A stretch of 64,000 nt of DNA from Luteibacter flocculans. Lineage in GTDB: Bacteria > Pseudomonadota > Gammaproteobacteria > Xanthomonadales > Rhodanobacteraceae. Below, one piece after another: positions 36,151-46,932 of the stretch (the stretch's first letter is position 1; every line of letters begins with the position of its first letter). Position numbers and translations under genes: made by a program. The notes beneath the pieces were generated by a model. That model was not told the origin of the DNA. It ran no database searches and saw only the letters and a program-made list of their open reading frames with translations. The stretch spans positions 3,962,501-4,026,500 of the forward strand of contig NZ_CP063231.1 of NCBI RefSeq assembly GCF_023612255.1, given 5' to 3'.

Positions 36151-37796
36151 CGCCGCTGCGTCTACTGCCCCGCCTGCTGCGCGTGGCCGCCGTCCTACTC
36201 AAGTACCAGCTCGACGATCTCGTGGATGGCGCGCACCTGATCCGTCCACTGAATATCGTGCGGCCGTTTTTCCCGAAGGCGACCGCCGAGGTGCGCGCGC
36301 TGCCTCGCGGTGCGCGTCTGCGCCTCGCCCTCACCGAGCTGGGGCCCATCTTCGTCAAAGCCGGTCAGGTGCTTTCGACGCGCCGCGACCTCGTTCCAGC
36401 GGATGTCGCCGACGAACTCGCCTTGCTGCAGGATCAGGTGCCGCCGTTCCCCGGCGCCGAAGCCCGTGCGATCGTCGAGCGGGAACTGAAAGCGCCCGTC
36501 GGCGTGCTCTTCGCATCGTTCCAGGAGACCGCGCTGGCCTCCGCGTCCATCGCGCAGGTTCACGCAGCGACCTTGCATGACGGCCGCGAGGTGGTGATCA
36601 AGGTGCTGCGGCCGGGCATCGATACCCGCATCGCTGCCGATGTCGACCTGCTGCACGCGCTGGGTCAGCTCGCCCAGCGCTGGCACCCCAATGCCGACAA
36701 GATCCGACCGCTGGAAGTGGTGGCCGAAGTCGAGAAGATGCTTTCCAACGAACTCGACCTGCAGCGCGAAGGCGCCAGCGCAAGCCTCCTTCGCCGCAAT
36801 TTCGCCAGCGGCATCGATCTGTACGTGCCGGAAGTGCATTGGGACTTCAGCACCGAGCGCGTGCTTACCCTGGAGCGCGTGCGCGGCGTGAGCGCAGACG
36901 ACGTCGCGGCGATCGACGCTGCGGGACTCGACCGCAAGCGCCTCGCCGCGAAGGGCGTACGACTCTTCTACGAGCAGGTCTTCCGCGACAACTTCTTCCA
37001 CGCCGATGCACACCCGGGAAATATCTGGGTCGACACGTCGCGATTGGACGAGCCGCGTTTCATCGCGCTGGACTTCGGCATCATGGGTTCCTTACCCGAA
37101 GCCGACCAATACTGGCTCGCCGAGAATTTCATCGCCCTGTTCGAACGCGACTACGCACGCATCGCGCAACTGCATGTCGCGGCGGGCTGGATGCCCACGA
37201 CCATTCGCCTGGACGAACTGGAAGCGGCCGTACGCACGGTGTGCGAGCCGTACTTCACCCGCCCGCTCGCGCAGATTTCGATCGCTGAGCTGGTGGTGAA
37301 GCTGTTCCAGACTGCGCGTCGTTTCGAACTGACCCTGCAGCCGCAGCTGATCCTGCTGCAGAAGACGCTGCTCAACATCGAGGGCGTGGGGCGTACGCTC
37401 GATCCCGACATCGACATCTGGGCGGTGGCGCATCCCGTGCTGAAGCGCATCCTCCGCGAGCGCTACAGCATGCGTGCGACGCTGCGTGACGTGCGCCGCC
37501 GATTGCCGGAATGGATTCACAGTGCGCCACGCATGCCCGAACTGGTACGTGATGCCTTGCGCCAGGTCGCCAGCGGCGAACGCCGCGAGGTCGCCGATCC
37601 CCTAGCGCTTGCGCTGGCGCGCGATGACGCACGCCGGATGCGCCGTCTGGTCGCGTGTGGGTTGCTCGGTGCGTCGTTGCTGCTGTGCGCCGCGCTGGTC
37701 GGCACACTGGCGCCTCAAGGCGTCTGGCCCGCGATCGGCATGGCATTTGCCGGATTGGTTGCGTTCGCCGTCGGCTGGCCGCGTCGCGCGTCCTGA
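36147..37796 (+). CDS. ubiB: Ubiquinone biosynthesis regulatory kinase-like UbiB
   Basis: 549 residues. The ABC1/ADCK family motif KAGQ is at 71-74 ([13 protein letters not shown]), and atypical kinase motifs appear later ([43 protein letters not shown]). Two hydrophobic helices close the C-terminus ([29 protein letters not shown]), as in UbiB. It is required for coenzyme Q synthesis through an ATPase activity. Translation is probably coupled to ubiJ. Confidence 0.96.
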   Translation: MTPLRLLPRLLRVAAVLLKYQLDDLVDGAHLIRPLNIVRPFFPKATAEVRALPRGARLRLALTELGPIFVKAGQVLSTRRDLVPADVADELALLQDQVPPFPGAEARAIVERELKAPVGVLFASFQETALASASIAQVHAATLHDGREVVIKVLRPGIDTRIAADVDLLHALGQLAQRWHPNADKIRPLEVVAEVEKMLSNELDLQREGASASLLRRNFASGIDLYVPEVHWDFSTERVLTLERVRGVSADDVAAIDAAGLDRKRLAAKGVRLFYEQVFRDNFFHADAHPGNIWVDTSRLDEPRFIALDFGIMGSLPEADQYWLAENFIALFERDYARIAQLHVAAGWMPTTIRLDELEAAVRTVCEPYFTRPLAQISIAELVVKLFQTARRFELTLQPQLILLQKTLLNIEGVGRTLDPDIDIWAVAHPVLKRILRERYSMRATLRDVRRRLPEWIHSAPRMPELVRDALRQVASGERREVADPLALALARDDARRMRRLVACGLLGASLLLCAALVGTLAPQGVWPAIGMAFAGLVAFAVGWPRRAS

Positions 37797-37798
37797 TC

Positions 37799-38521
37799 GT
37801 GCTGGAGATCCTGTACCAGGACGACGACATCGTCGCCGTCAACAAGCCGGCCAACCTCGCGGTGCATCGCTCGACCTTCGTCGGACCGGACGATGCCTTC
37901 CTGGTCGATCTGCTGCGCGAACAGGTGGAGGGGCGTCTGCACCTCGCCCACCGGCTCGATCGCGCCACCTCGGGCGTGTTGCTCGTGGCTCGCTCGGCGG
38001 ACGTAGCGGCACGACTGGGCGAGCAGTTCATGGGGCGCAGCGTTTGCAAGCGCTACCTCGCTGTCGTGCGCGGCTGGCCCGAACCCGAAGAAGGCACGGT
38101 GGACTATCCCCTGCCCGGCTCGCGGGAAACCGGTCCGCGAAAGGACGCCCGCACCGACTACCGCCGCCTAGCCACCGTCGAAGTGGACATCGCGCTCGGC
38201 CGCTACGAGAAGCAGCGGTACGCCTTGGTGGCTGCCGAACCGCAGACCGGACGCTTCCGCCAGATCCGCAAGCACTTCGCGCATATCCACCATCCCATCG
38301 TGGGCGACAGCCAGCACGGCCGCGGCGACCACAATCGCCTGTTCAAGCAACACTTCGGCTCGCACCGCCTGCTTCTTCACGCAGATGCCCTGTCGTTTTC
38401 GCATCCTCTGAGCGGACAACCGTTGACGCTGCAAGCGAGCCTCGACGACACCTGGAATCGCATGCTCGACCGGTTCGAGTGGCGTGCTGCATACGCAGCA
38501 TGGCGTGACGCAGCGGGCTGA
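37799..38521 (+). CDS. truC: tRNA pseudouridine(65) synthase TruC-like
   Basis: 240 residues from GTG at 37799, 2 bases after the ubiB stop. The sequence starts MLEILYQDDDIVAVNKPANL, the RluA-family N-terminus. The catalytic motif is HRLDRATSGVLL with the conserved Asp, and GRFRQIRKHFAHIHHPIVGD follows. The short size without an S4 domain and the C-terminal arrangement fit TruC (260 residues in E. coli). RluA-type 23S enzymes are the alternative. It isomerises a uridine in tRNA. Confidence 0.85.
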   Translation: MLEILYQDDDIVAVNKPANLAVHRSTFVGPDDAFLVDLLREQVEGRLHLAHRLDRATSGVLLVARSADVAARLGEQFMGRSVCKRYLAVVRGWPEPEEGTVDYPLPGSRETGPRKDARTDYRRLATVEVDIALGRYEKQRYALVAAEPQTGRFRQIRKHFAHIHHPIVGDSQHGRGDHNRLFKQHFGSHRLLLHADALSFSHPLSGQPLTLQASLDDTWNRMLDRFEWRAAYAAWRDAAG

Positions 38522-38572
38522 GCGCGCGTTGGCGGCCACTCCGCCGCCTGTTTAACCTAGAATCCGTCCGCC

Positions 38573-38995
38573 ATGCTCACCGTGACCGGAACCATCGCCA
38601 TTCCCGACGCCGAACTCGTCGAACGCTTCATGCGTGCGGATGGGCCGGGAGGTCAGCACGTCAATCGCACTGAGAGTGCTGTGGAATTGCGCTTCGACGT
38701 AGCCGGGTCACCCTCGCTGCCTGACGACGTGCGACAGCGCCTTCTCGCTCGTCGCGACCGCCGCATGACGGATGCCGGCGTGCTTGTGATCCAGGCGCGC
38801 CGTTTCCGCGATCAGGCACGCAATCGCGATGACGCGCGCGATCGGCTCGTCGCGATCATCCTCGAAGGCACGCGCGTGGAGAAAAAGCGTCTCGCGACCA
38901 AGCCTACGCGAGCGTCGAAAGAGCGCCGTCTCGCCGGCAAGGCACAACGCGGCCAGACTAAGCGCACGCGCTCGCGCGACTGGAGCCGCGAGTGA
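38573..38995 (+). CDS. arfB: Alternative ribosome-rescue factor ArfB (YaeJ)
   Basis: 140 residues. The catalytic GGQ motif is in DGPGGQHVNRTESAVEL, followed by the conserved release-factor domain 3 fold. A long basic C-terminal tail (THRASKERRLAGKAQRGQTKRTRSR-like, rich in Lys/Arg) inserts into the empty mRNA channel in ArfB. The absence of codon-recognition domains separates it from RF1/RF2. A TAGAAT box 9 bases upstream of the ATG may be its -10 element. It releases peptide on stalled ribosomes without a stop codon. Confidence 0.92.
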   Translation: MLTVTGTIAIPDAELVERFMRADGPGGQHVNRTESAVELRFDVAGSPSLPDDVRQRLLARRDRRMTDAGVLVIQARRFRDQARNRDDARDRLVAIILEGTRVEKKRLATKPTRASKERRLAGKAQRGQTKRTRSRDWSRE

Positions 38996-39579
38996 AGGGT
39001 GTACCCACGCTTCTTCCTGCGCAGGCGCCTTCACTGCCGGACTCGCGCTGGAAGCGTCTCTGTCGCTGGGCCATCCTGCGCAGCGGCTGGCGCATCGTGG
39101 GCGAACTGCCGAACCTGCCCAAGCTGATTCTCATCGGCGCGCCGCATTCGTCCTACTGGGATGGGGTCTGGGGTCTGCTGATGAAGTCGGCGATCGGGCT
39201 CGACCTCAGCGTCATGATCAAGCGCGAAGTGTTGAACGGCCCGTTTGGACCGGTCGTGCGTCGCCTGGGCATGATTCCCATCGATCGCTCGGCCGCCACG
39301 AACGTCGTCGATCAGATGGTCGCGCGCTTCGCCAGTCACGAGACGATGTGGCTGGGCATCACACCGGAAGGCACGCGCAAACCCGTCAAGCAATGGAAGT
39401 CCGGCTTCCTGCGTATCGCCCGCGCCTCCGGCGTGCCGATCCAGCCGATCTTCATCGACTATCCAACGAAAACCTTCACCATCGGTCCGCTGGTCCAAGC
39501 CACCGATGACCTCGATGCCGACATGGCGCGCATCCGCGCACTGTTCGTCGGGTATCACGGCAAGCATCGCGACGCTTGA
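38992..39579 (+). CDS. 1-acylglycerol-3-phosphate acyltransferase-like protein
   Basis: 195 residues starting with GTG at 38992, overlapping the arfB stop by 4 bases (GTGA). The acyltransferase motif I is HSSYWD (HxxxxD), and motif III-like sequences are PEGTRKPVKQWKSGF. The short length and the PlsC-like motifs fit the small bacterial lysophospholipid acyltransferase-like proteins. Substrate is unknown. Translation is coupled to arfB. Confidence 0.85.
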   Translation: MKGVPTLLPAQAPSLPDSRWKRLCRWAILRSGWRIVGELPNLPKLILIGAPHSSYWDGVWGLLMKSAIGLDLSVMIKREVLNGPFGPVVRRLGMIPIDRSAATNVVDQMVARFASHETMWLGITPEGTRKPVKQWKSGFLRIARASGVPIQPIFIDYPTKTFTIGPLVQATDDLDADMARIRALFVGYHGKHRDA

Positions 39580-39617
39580 GAGAAAGGCGCCGTGGAAGAG
39601 CCACGACGCCCTATCGA

Positions 39618-40016
39618 TCAGCCCAGGCCGCGGCGATGGCGGATCTGGTAGTCCGCGGCCCTTGCCCACTCATTCTTCGCGACGATTCGATACGTGCCGG
39701 GACCGAGGTCTGGCACATATGACGGGAACCCACTCGTCATGTCGACCCAACCACTCCCACTAAGCCGCTGAAGGACGACGGTCGCACCGGAAGCCGACGC
39801 CGAGAACGAACTGTGGCACGTCGTCCTCCAGGTGAACACCACTTCCGAGTCGCCCCCATTCAACCTTCCTGCCAACGTCAGCGGCGGCAGGTAGGCAATA
39901 CAACGTCCCCAGTCACCATGCCCCTGGTTGATGACGTCACGGGAGAACTGCGCTTGCGCCGATGGCGCGCCGGCGATGAGCGCACTCACCGCAGCAACGC
40001 AAATCAAAGCCTTCAT
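39618..40016 (-). CDS. Small secreted protein of unknown function
   Basis: 132 residues with a clear signal peptide (MKALICVAAVSALIAGAPSAQA, cut after AQA). The mature part is Ser/Gly rich with two cysteines (GRCIAY, TTCHSS) that could form a disulfide, and beta-strand-like repeats. I do not recognise the family. It is monocistronic and convergent with the acyltransferase gene, 38 bases away. An imperfect hairpin GGCGCCGTGG/CCACGACGCC lies between them. Confidence 0.6.
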   Translation of the reverse strand: MKALICVAAVSALIAGAPSAQAQFSRDVINQGHGDWGRCIAYLPPLTLAGRLNGGDSEVVFTWRTTCHSSFSASASGATVVLQRLSGSGWVDMTSGFPSYVPDLGPGTYRIVAKNEWARAADYQIRHRRGLG

Positions 40017-40241
40017 GAAACACCCCTTGAACGCGCACGACTGCGCTTCGAAACCTTATGAAACAGGTCTCCGGGCAACCATCGGTTGTCGGCCATCCTA
40101 CGTGTAGGTTTGCGCACGGGCACGTGCTGAGACTTCCCTACGCTTTGCGAGAACACGCGAGGTCCCTATGCCGCGTCCCACCGACTGTCGCGCTTCGCCG
40201 TTGCCGCGATGCTTGACGCTCGCAACCACGAGGGGATACGC

Positions 40242-40703
40242 ATGGAATATACGATTGGCATGAGGGCGCCGCGCAGTTTCACGCTGGGGGAACGACTGGC
40301 AAAAGAACGGCCCAATCAATTTGGTTATCGGGACCAGCCCGTAGAGAAGGGCGATCCATCCCGGGTCGCGGAGGATATGCCGAAGGACATCCAAGATAGC
40401 CTGTTGCGCCTGGATCTTCATTCAATCGATTCGCGAGATCTCAGCGAGCTAGCCAACGAACTCATGTGGGAGGGCTACATCTCTCAAAGGGCAGCCCTGA
40501 AATTCTCTCTTTATCAACTTGACCACCCCGGCAAGCTCGACCTCACCCAATGGATCGACGCAGCACGAGCGGACATCAAGAAAGGCACGTTCCACGGTTA
40601 TCCCGTGGCGCTACAAGGCCAGGAAGCCGGCATCGATGCAGCCGAAGGCATCCTCAAGCTGGTGGATTACTTGAATGGCCGGCTTGTGGATGTCCACGCG
40701 TAG
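40242..40703 (+). CDS. Small cytoplasmic protein of unknown function
   Basis: 153 residues from the ATG at 40242 (MEYTIGMRAPRSF), preceded by a good GAGGGG ribosome-binding site. Mostly helical (LDLHSIDSRDLSELANELMW, IDAARADIKKGTF). No signal peptide or membrane helix. Its GC content looks lower than that of its neighbours. It stops at 40703, the base before the LysR gene's stop on the other strand begins, so the two genes abut tail to tail. A CCTAC-GT-GTAGG dyad at 40097-40108 lies upstream. I cannot assign a family. Confidence 0.55.
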   Translation: MEYTIGMRAPRSFTLGERLAKERPNQFGYRDQPVEKGDPSRVAEDMPKDIQDSLLRLDLHSIDSRDLSELANELMWEGYISQRAALKFSLYQLDHPGKLDLTQWIDAARADIKKGTFHGYPVALQGQEAGIDAAEGILKLVDYLNGRLVDVHA

Positions 40704-41735
40704 TTACCGCTCGGAGTGCCCCGATTCGTCGTAGTCGCGATGCGTCAGCAGGCCGGGGCGGATGAGATCGATGAAGGCTCGCGCTTCCGGGCTGAGGAAC
40801 TTGCCCTTGCGCATCACCACGCCGTAGCTGCGCTGCGGGAAGTAGCGACGCAGGTTGCGTACGACGAGACGTTGTTTGTCCGCTTCCGTGATGCATATGC
40901 CGGTGACGATCGAAATGCCGAGGCCCATCGCGACGTATTGCTTGATGACGTCCCAGCCGCCGACTTCGATCGCGACGGTGTACGGCACATGGCGCTGCTG
41001 GAACACCATGTCGACCAGGCGGAACGTCGTCAGCCGTTGAGGCGGCAGGATCAGGCCATAGGGCGACAGGTCCTCGAGGGTAATGTCCTCCTTGGTGGCC
41101 AACGGATGGTCGGGAGGCATGATGAGCATGGGGTCGTAGTGGTACACAGGGGCCCACGCGATGTCCTGCGGTACGTCGAGCATGGAGCCGATGGCGATAT
41201 CCGCCTCGTCGGCGCGCAGCAGTGCGAGGCCGTCCTTCCCTGTGACGTTCGCCAGTTGTAGATGGACGTCTGGATGGCGCTCGCGATACGCCTTCACGAG
41301 TTCCGGCAGCAGGTACTGGATCGTGGAAGACCCGGCTGCGACGGTGAGCTTGCCGCCCGGCCTGCCTCGCGTCTTGAGATGAAATTCGCGGTCGAGGTTC
41401 TCGAACCCTTCGACCAGTGGCCGCGCTATCTCGTAGAGCGCCTCGCCGGCATCGGTCAGGGTGATGCGGCGGCGCGTGCGTTCGACCAGTGGTGCGCCCA
41501 TTTCCCGCTCAAGCGCCTTGAGCTGCAGACTCACGGAAGGCTGAGACAGGAACAAGGCCTCCGCGGCCCGGCTCAGCGTTCCCATACGGGTGATGTAAAC
41601 GAAGGCCCGGAGCTGCTTTAGCCGGTTGCCCTTGTAGTAAAAGCGCGCGGCTCCGTCGGCCTCTGCCGGCTTGGAAGTCCCAACGCGACGGGTCGACTTG
41701 GCGCCAGTAACGCGGACATTCAGCTTCTTCGGCAC
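40704..41735 (-). CDS. LysR family regulator, probable control of the glyoxylate shunt
   Basis: 343 residues. A basic N-terminal extension of about 35 residues precedes the helix-turn-helix (SRAAEALFLSQPSVSLQLKALEREMGAPL spans it). The two-lobed CysB/CbbR-like effector domain follows (VAAGSSTIQYLLPELVKAYRE onwards). It is divergent from aceB-aceA, with two perfect palindromes in the shared region. It is therefore the likely regulator of acetate/glyoxylate metabolism here. The role is inferred from position. Confidence 0.9.
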   Translation of the reverse strand: MPKKLNVRVTGAKSTRRVGTSKPAEADGAARFYYKGNRLKQLRAFVYITRMGTLSRAAEALFLSQPSVSLQLKALEREMGAPLVERTRRRITLTDAGEALYEIARPLVEGFENLDREFHLKTRGRPGGKLTVAAGSSTIQYLLPELVKAYRERHPDVHLQLANVTGKDGLALLRADEADIAIGSMLDVPQDIAWAPVYHYDPMLIMPPDHPLATKEDITLEDLSPYGLILPPQRLTTFRLVDMVFQQRHVPYTVAIEVGGWDVIKQYVAMGLGISIVTGICITEADKQRLVVRNLRRYFPQRSYGVVMRKGKFLSPEARAFIDLIRPGLLTHRDYDESGHSER

Positions 41736-41745
41736 CTTTTACTCC

Positions 41746-41760
41746 ATCACTTTCAGTGAT
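41746..41760. promoter_or_regulatory. Palindrome in the LysR-aceB intergenic region
   Basis: ATCACT-TTC-AGTGAT is a perfect inverted repeat only 10 bases upstream of the LysR start, consistent with an autoregulatory LysR site. Confidence 0.5.
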
Positions 41761-41803
41761 TTATAAGGATCATTAGTTTTATTAATACTAGTCTTTGAAA
41801 CAT

Positions 41804-41821
41804 ATGCTTTGTCAAAAGCAT
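41804..41821. promoter_or_regulatory. Palindrome upstream of aceB
   Basis: ATGCTTT-GTCA-AAAGCAT is a perfect inverted repeat about 46 bases before the aceB start. The surrounding 60 bases are AT-rich (ATTAGTTTTATTAATACTAG), as a promoter would be. It is a candidate LysR activation site. Confidence 0.5.
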
Positions 41822-41867
41822 GCCTCCGGACCTAGCGTGAATCAACACCGCAGCGGAGGACGGTTTC

Positions 41868-43466
<1,599 letters not shown>

Positions 43467-43488
43467 TCACGCGCCTAGGAGCCCGACC

Positions 43489-44778
43489 ATGAAGACGCAT
43501 ACCGCTGAACAGATCACGCTCGACTGGAAGAACAACGACCGCTGGCAGGGCATCGAACGGCCTTACACCGCCGAGGACGTGCTGCGCCTACGTGGCAGCA
43601 TCCAGGTCGAATACACCCTGGCCCGACGTGGCGCGGAACGCCTGTGGCGTTCGCTCAACGAGCAGCCTTATGTGAACGCCCTGGGCGCGCTCACAGGTAA
43701 CCAGGCCATGCAGCAGGTCAAGGCCGGCCTTCAAGCCATCTATCTGTCGGGGTGGCAGGTCGCCGCCGATGCCAACACTGCAGGCACGATGTATCCGGAC
43801 CAGTCGCTGTATCCGGTGGACTCGGTGCCGAACGTGGTTCGTCGCATCAATAAGACGCTGCTGCGCGCCGACCAGATTCATCACGCCGAAGGCAAGAACG
43901 GTATTGATTGGCTGGTGCCGATCGTCGCCGATGCGGAAGCCGGTTTCGGCGGCGTCCTCAATGCGTATGAACTCATGTCGCACATGATCGAGGCCGGCGC
44001 GGCAGGCGTGCATTTCGAAGACCAGCTCGCAAGCGCCAAGAAGTGCGGACACATGGGCGGCAAGGTGCTGGTGCCGACTCAGGAAGCGGTGCAGAAACTC
44101 GTCGCCGCCCGTCTCGCCGCCGACGTGGCGGGCGTGCCGACGCTTATCGTCGCGCGTACCGACGCCATGGGTGCCGCGCTGGTGACGTCCGACGTCGACG
44201 ATTACGACAAGCCCTTCCTTACTGGCAAGCGCACGGTCGAGGGATTCCACGAGAGCCGCCAGGGCATCGAGCAGGCCATCAGTCGCGGGCTTGCCTATGC
44301 ACCGTATGCCGACCTGATCTGGTGCGAAACGTCCACGCCGGATATGACCCAGGCGCAGCAGTTCGCGGACGCGATCCACGCCAAGTTCCCTGGAAAGAAG
44401 CTCGCGTACAACTGTTCGCCCAGCTTCAACTGGAAGAAGAATCTCGACGAGAAGACCATCGCGGACTTCCAGAAGCGCCTGGGCGAGATGGGCTACGCGT
44501 TCCAGTTCATTACGCTGGCGGGCTTCCACGCGCTCAACTACTCGATGTTCCAGTTGGCGCGTGGTTATCGCGATCGGCAGATGGCCGCGTATGTGGAGCT
44601 GCAGGAAGCGGAATTCGCCGCCGAAAAGGATGGCTACACCGCTGCCAAGCATCAGCGCGAAGTCGGCACGGGCTACTTCGATACCGTGAACCAGGTCATC
44701 GCCGGCTCGCTCAGCTCGCTCTCGGCACTCAGCGGTTCGACGGAGGAAGAACAGTTCCATCCGGCTTCCGCTGCCTGA
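43489..44778 (+). CDS. aceA: Isocitrate lyase
   Basis: 429 residues. The catalytic motif [13 protein letters not shown] contains Cys186. The metal-binding [12 protein letters not shown] and [12 protein letters not shown] regions and [13 protein letters not shown] are family signatures. It splits isocitrate to glyoxylate and succinate. Two strong hairpins follow it. Confidence 0.97.
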   Translation: MKTHTAEQITLDWKNNDRWQGIERPYTAEDVLRLRGSIQVEYTLARRGAERLWRSLNEQPYVNALGALTGNQAMQQVKAGLQAIYLSGWQVAADANTAGTMYPDQSLYPVDSVPNVVRRINKTLLRADQIHHAEGKNGIDWLVPIVADAEAGFGGVLNAYELMSHMIEAGAAGVHFEDQLASAKKCGHMGGKVLVPTQEAVQKLVAARLAADVAGVPTLIVARTDAMGAALVTSDVDDYDKPFLTGKRTVEGFHESRQGIEQAISRGLAYAPYADLIWCETSTPDMTQAQQFADAIHAKFPGKKLAYNCSPSFNWKKNLDEKTIADFQKRLGEMGYAFQFITLAGFHALNYSMFQLARGYRDRQMAAYVELQEAEFAAEKDGYTAAKHQREVGTGYFDTVNQVIAGSLSSLSALSGSTEEEQFHPASAA

Positions 44779-44790
44779 GAGATGGCCCCT

Positions 44791-44821
44791 GGCCTTGCCG
44801 GGTCGGTGATCCGGCAAGGCC
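44791..44821 (+). terminator. Hairpin after aceA
   Basis: GGCCTTGCCGG and CCGGCAAGGCC form a perfect 11-bp stem with a 9-nt loop, 12 bases after the aceA stop. No T-run follows. Confidence 0.55.
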
Positions 44822-44903
44822 AGCACGCATAAGAACATCGGCCTGCGCCTGGAAGGCGGGCCGATGTGCGGACAAAAGGGTGGTCCCGCGAAGAAAAGGC
44901 CGG

Positions 44904-44950
44904 GTCCCGGTGCTGGAGCGGGGGGAGGGAGGGGTATCCAGCACCGGGAC
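44904..44950. other. Long hairpin with a G-rich (opposite strand C-rich) loop
   Basis: GTCCCGGTGCTGGA and TCCAGCACCGGGAC pair perfectly over 14 bp around a 19-nt loop, GCGGGGGGAGGGAGGGGTA. The loop has four G-tracts on the plus strand and CUCCC/CCCC motifs on the minus strand. It lies in a 308-base gap (44779-45086) with no gene. It may be part of a small RNA or a structured 3' end. Confidence 0.55.
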
Positions 44951-45086
44951 AGGGCGGGCAGCCATTAAGAGAACCGCCTGGTACAGAATTCTCCCCGCGC
45001 ACCCCCTATTTGTCAACCCATCGGTACATGAAATAAGTATTAACTCTCCAGGGTGGGCTCTGCGACTCTCTGCGGCTCGGCGAAGG

Positions 45087-46631
45087 TCAGGCCTTCGGTT
45101 GGCAGTGAACGGTTGAAAGCGCCTCGGCCTTGACCCCGTCCGCGTCAGTGAAGGTGACGTTCCATTTCATCGTCATCGGCTGCGAAGAGGAACAGCTATG
45201 CGTGATGGTCCTCGGCGTTTCCGCGGTGGCGAAGCGCCCTCCCAACGACACGCACAAAATCCCGGAAGGGCACTCGGCCACCGTCGACGTGTACTTGACC
45301 GGGAACCGCGGGAACCCTCCGAAGACGATCTCCGCATCACGGGTCGAGTCGGACACCACGGTCACTTCGGAATAAGTGGCACTGAATGTCTCGCACCCAT
45401 TGCCTTCCTTGAACATGCGGTAGGCTTTTTCGAGACCGCGCATTGCGAGGTCTTGAAAGACATAACTCTGAATGGCCACCGCATCCTTGGGATTCGTATG
45501 AAATCCCATCTCAGCAATAATGCTTGGCATCTCTGCCAAGCGGTTCTCACCGTGATTCTTCGGACTGCTCACCAGTGCCACCGGGAAGTCTGCATAAGCG
45601 CTGTTCGTTCTTAGGCTCTCCCGCATGTAGCACAACGCCAGGTCGCCTAAACGTTTGCTATCGGAGCTATTGGGTTGATGGAAAACTTCGACTCCGCGTC
45701 GACTTGCGCTGGCTGCATTCGTATGCAGGTGGATGAGCGCATCCACACCGAGATGGTTTGCATATAAAGGGCGACTTCTGATGTCTTGCTCGCGCTCGCC
45801 CGTGCTCGTCGCTCCGGCGCTTCCCGCACTATTCCAAATCTCTGCATGTTCGGGCAGTACGTTTTTGATGTGGTAGCGGGCAGCCATGAGAGACCAAGGT
45901 TGGGCACTATCGGGATGCGCAGATATATCGGTTGAGCGTGCGCGATGTACGGTGGAATTGCTGCGGCCCCGTAAATAGTCCTGCAGAAGACGGGCAAATG
46001 CCGGCGTTATGAAATCCTCGACAATCCCGTTCGTGCGATCTCTTTGCGCGCGCCAGTCCTTATATTTCGAGTTGTAGTAGATGCCGTGACCAGCCGCCAC
46101 GAGAACCTTGCTTTCTCCAATGTCACGCTTGGATCGGCTTCTCGCCTGCGGATTGACTTCAAGTACACGACGCTCGGTCGGACCGCGCTCCTCCGGAAAG
46201 TAATCGAAGATGTCTTTGCCATCGAACCAGACGCTCACCCGAAAGATTTCAGTCGGCTTCTCGGTGTAGTAGAGAATGTCGGCGATCTCGTTGACACGCT
46301 CCTCCAGGGATATCGAGTAATGCGGCGGAAGAAATCCCTTACCAAGGTCAATGTTGATCGTGTCGCCTTCGTCGCTGTACCAAACTTTGGGGACGATCAT
46401 CGCTTGCTGACCCTCAAGGGGTTCCTTTTTGGTCAAATACTGCTGAACAAGCGCAGTAAGTATCTGCTCGAACTCGATACGTTCTGAGATAGGCGCCTTT
46501 GGCAAATCATTCGATTGCCTTGAAGGTCCTACCTGCTCCGCTGCGGACACACCATCGGACGAGACGCATGTAGTCGCCACGATGGCAACAAGCGCGAGGC
46601 ACCGCGTGATTGACAGTCTTAAATTTCTCAT
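45087..46631 (-). CDS. N-acetylmuramoyl-L-alanine amidase-like protein
   Basis: 514 residues with a signal peptide (CLALVAIVATTCVSSDGVSA) and a GGAGG ribosome-binding site 5 bases before the ATG. The amidase_3 zinc-amidase motifs are VLVAAGHG, ALIHLHTNAASA and IIAEMGFHTNPKDA, giving the expected His, Glu and His ligands. An N-terminal region of about 150 residues resembles GerMN-like beta domains and a C-terminal beta-rich tail follows. It should cleave peptidoglycan stem peptides in the periplasm. It has visibly lower GC than its neighbours and no adjacent cell-division genes, hinting at horizontal acquisition. Confidence 0.78.
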   Translation of the reverse strand: MRNLRLSITRCLALVAIVATTCVSSDGVSAAEQVGPSRQSNDLPKAPISERIEFEQILTALVQQYLTKKEPLEGQQAMIVPKVWYSDEGDTINIDLGKGFLPPHYSISLEERVNEIADILYYTEKPTEIFRVSVWFDGKDIFDYFPEERGPTERRVLEVNPQARSRSKRDIGESKVLVAAGHGIYYNSKYKDWRAQRDRTNGIVEDFITPAFARLLQDYLRGRSNSTVHRARSTDISAHPDSAQPWSLMAARYHIKNVLPEHAEIWNSAGSAGATSTGEREQDIRSRPLYANHLGVDALIHLHTNAASASRRGVEVFHQPNSSDSKRLGDLALCYMRESLRTNSAYADFPVALVSSPKNHGENRLAEMPSIIAEMGFHTNPKDAVAIQSYVFQDLAMRGLEKAYRMFKEGNGCETFSATYSEVTVVSDSTRDAEIVFGGFPRFPVKYTSTVAECPSGILCVSLGGRFATAETPRTITHSCSSSQPMTMKWNVTFTDADGVKAEALSTVHCQPKA

Positions 46632-46932
46632 AGAGGCCTCCGTAGACGGCAGCGATGCAAGTGAGACGTTCGCTGCACCCCTAGACTCATCGCTTCATCG
46701 CTCCCAACGTAGCGGCTCGTGCCTGCATTGCCGTGCAAGTCGTTGCCTCGACGAAAGACGGACGACGCCCCGCGAAACCCTCGTACTGGACTGCATTTCC
46801 GACCCGCGATGCCGTCAGCACTCGCTGCCTCGTCGCATCGCCTAGAATCAGCAGGTCTGCCGTAACCGAATTCCGCCGCCGCGCGAACAACCCTTCGCCG
46901 ATGTCGGATCGGCGCCAGGGATCGAGGGGCTC
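46632..46932. other. 301-base intergenic region between divergent genes
   Basis: Lies between the amidase gene and the Cys-cluster gene. A TAGAAT-like -10 box is present near 46843, but I see no other structured element and no supported small gene. It probably holds the promoters of both flanking genes. Confidence 0.5.

Larger units (their letters stand above)
44779..45086. other. 308-base intergenic region after aceA
   Basis: Contains the two hairpins at 44791-44821 and 44904-44950, then an AT-rich stretch near 45005-45050 (TATTTGTCAACCCATCGGTACATGAAATAAGT without further structure). No protein-coding gene is supported. A small RNA is possible. Confidence 0.5.

Noticed and set aside
46582-46845. 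An 87-codon plus-strand frame across the amidase start and upstream gap
   Set aside because: It overlaps the amidase 5' end antisense, has no ribosome-binding site and no recognisable protein features.
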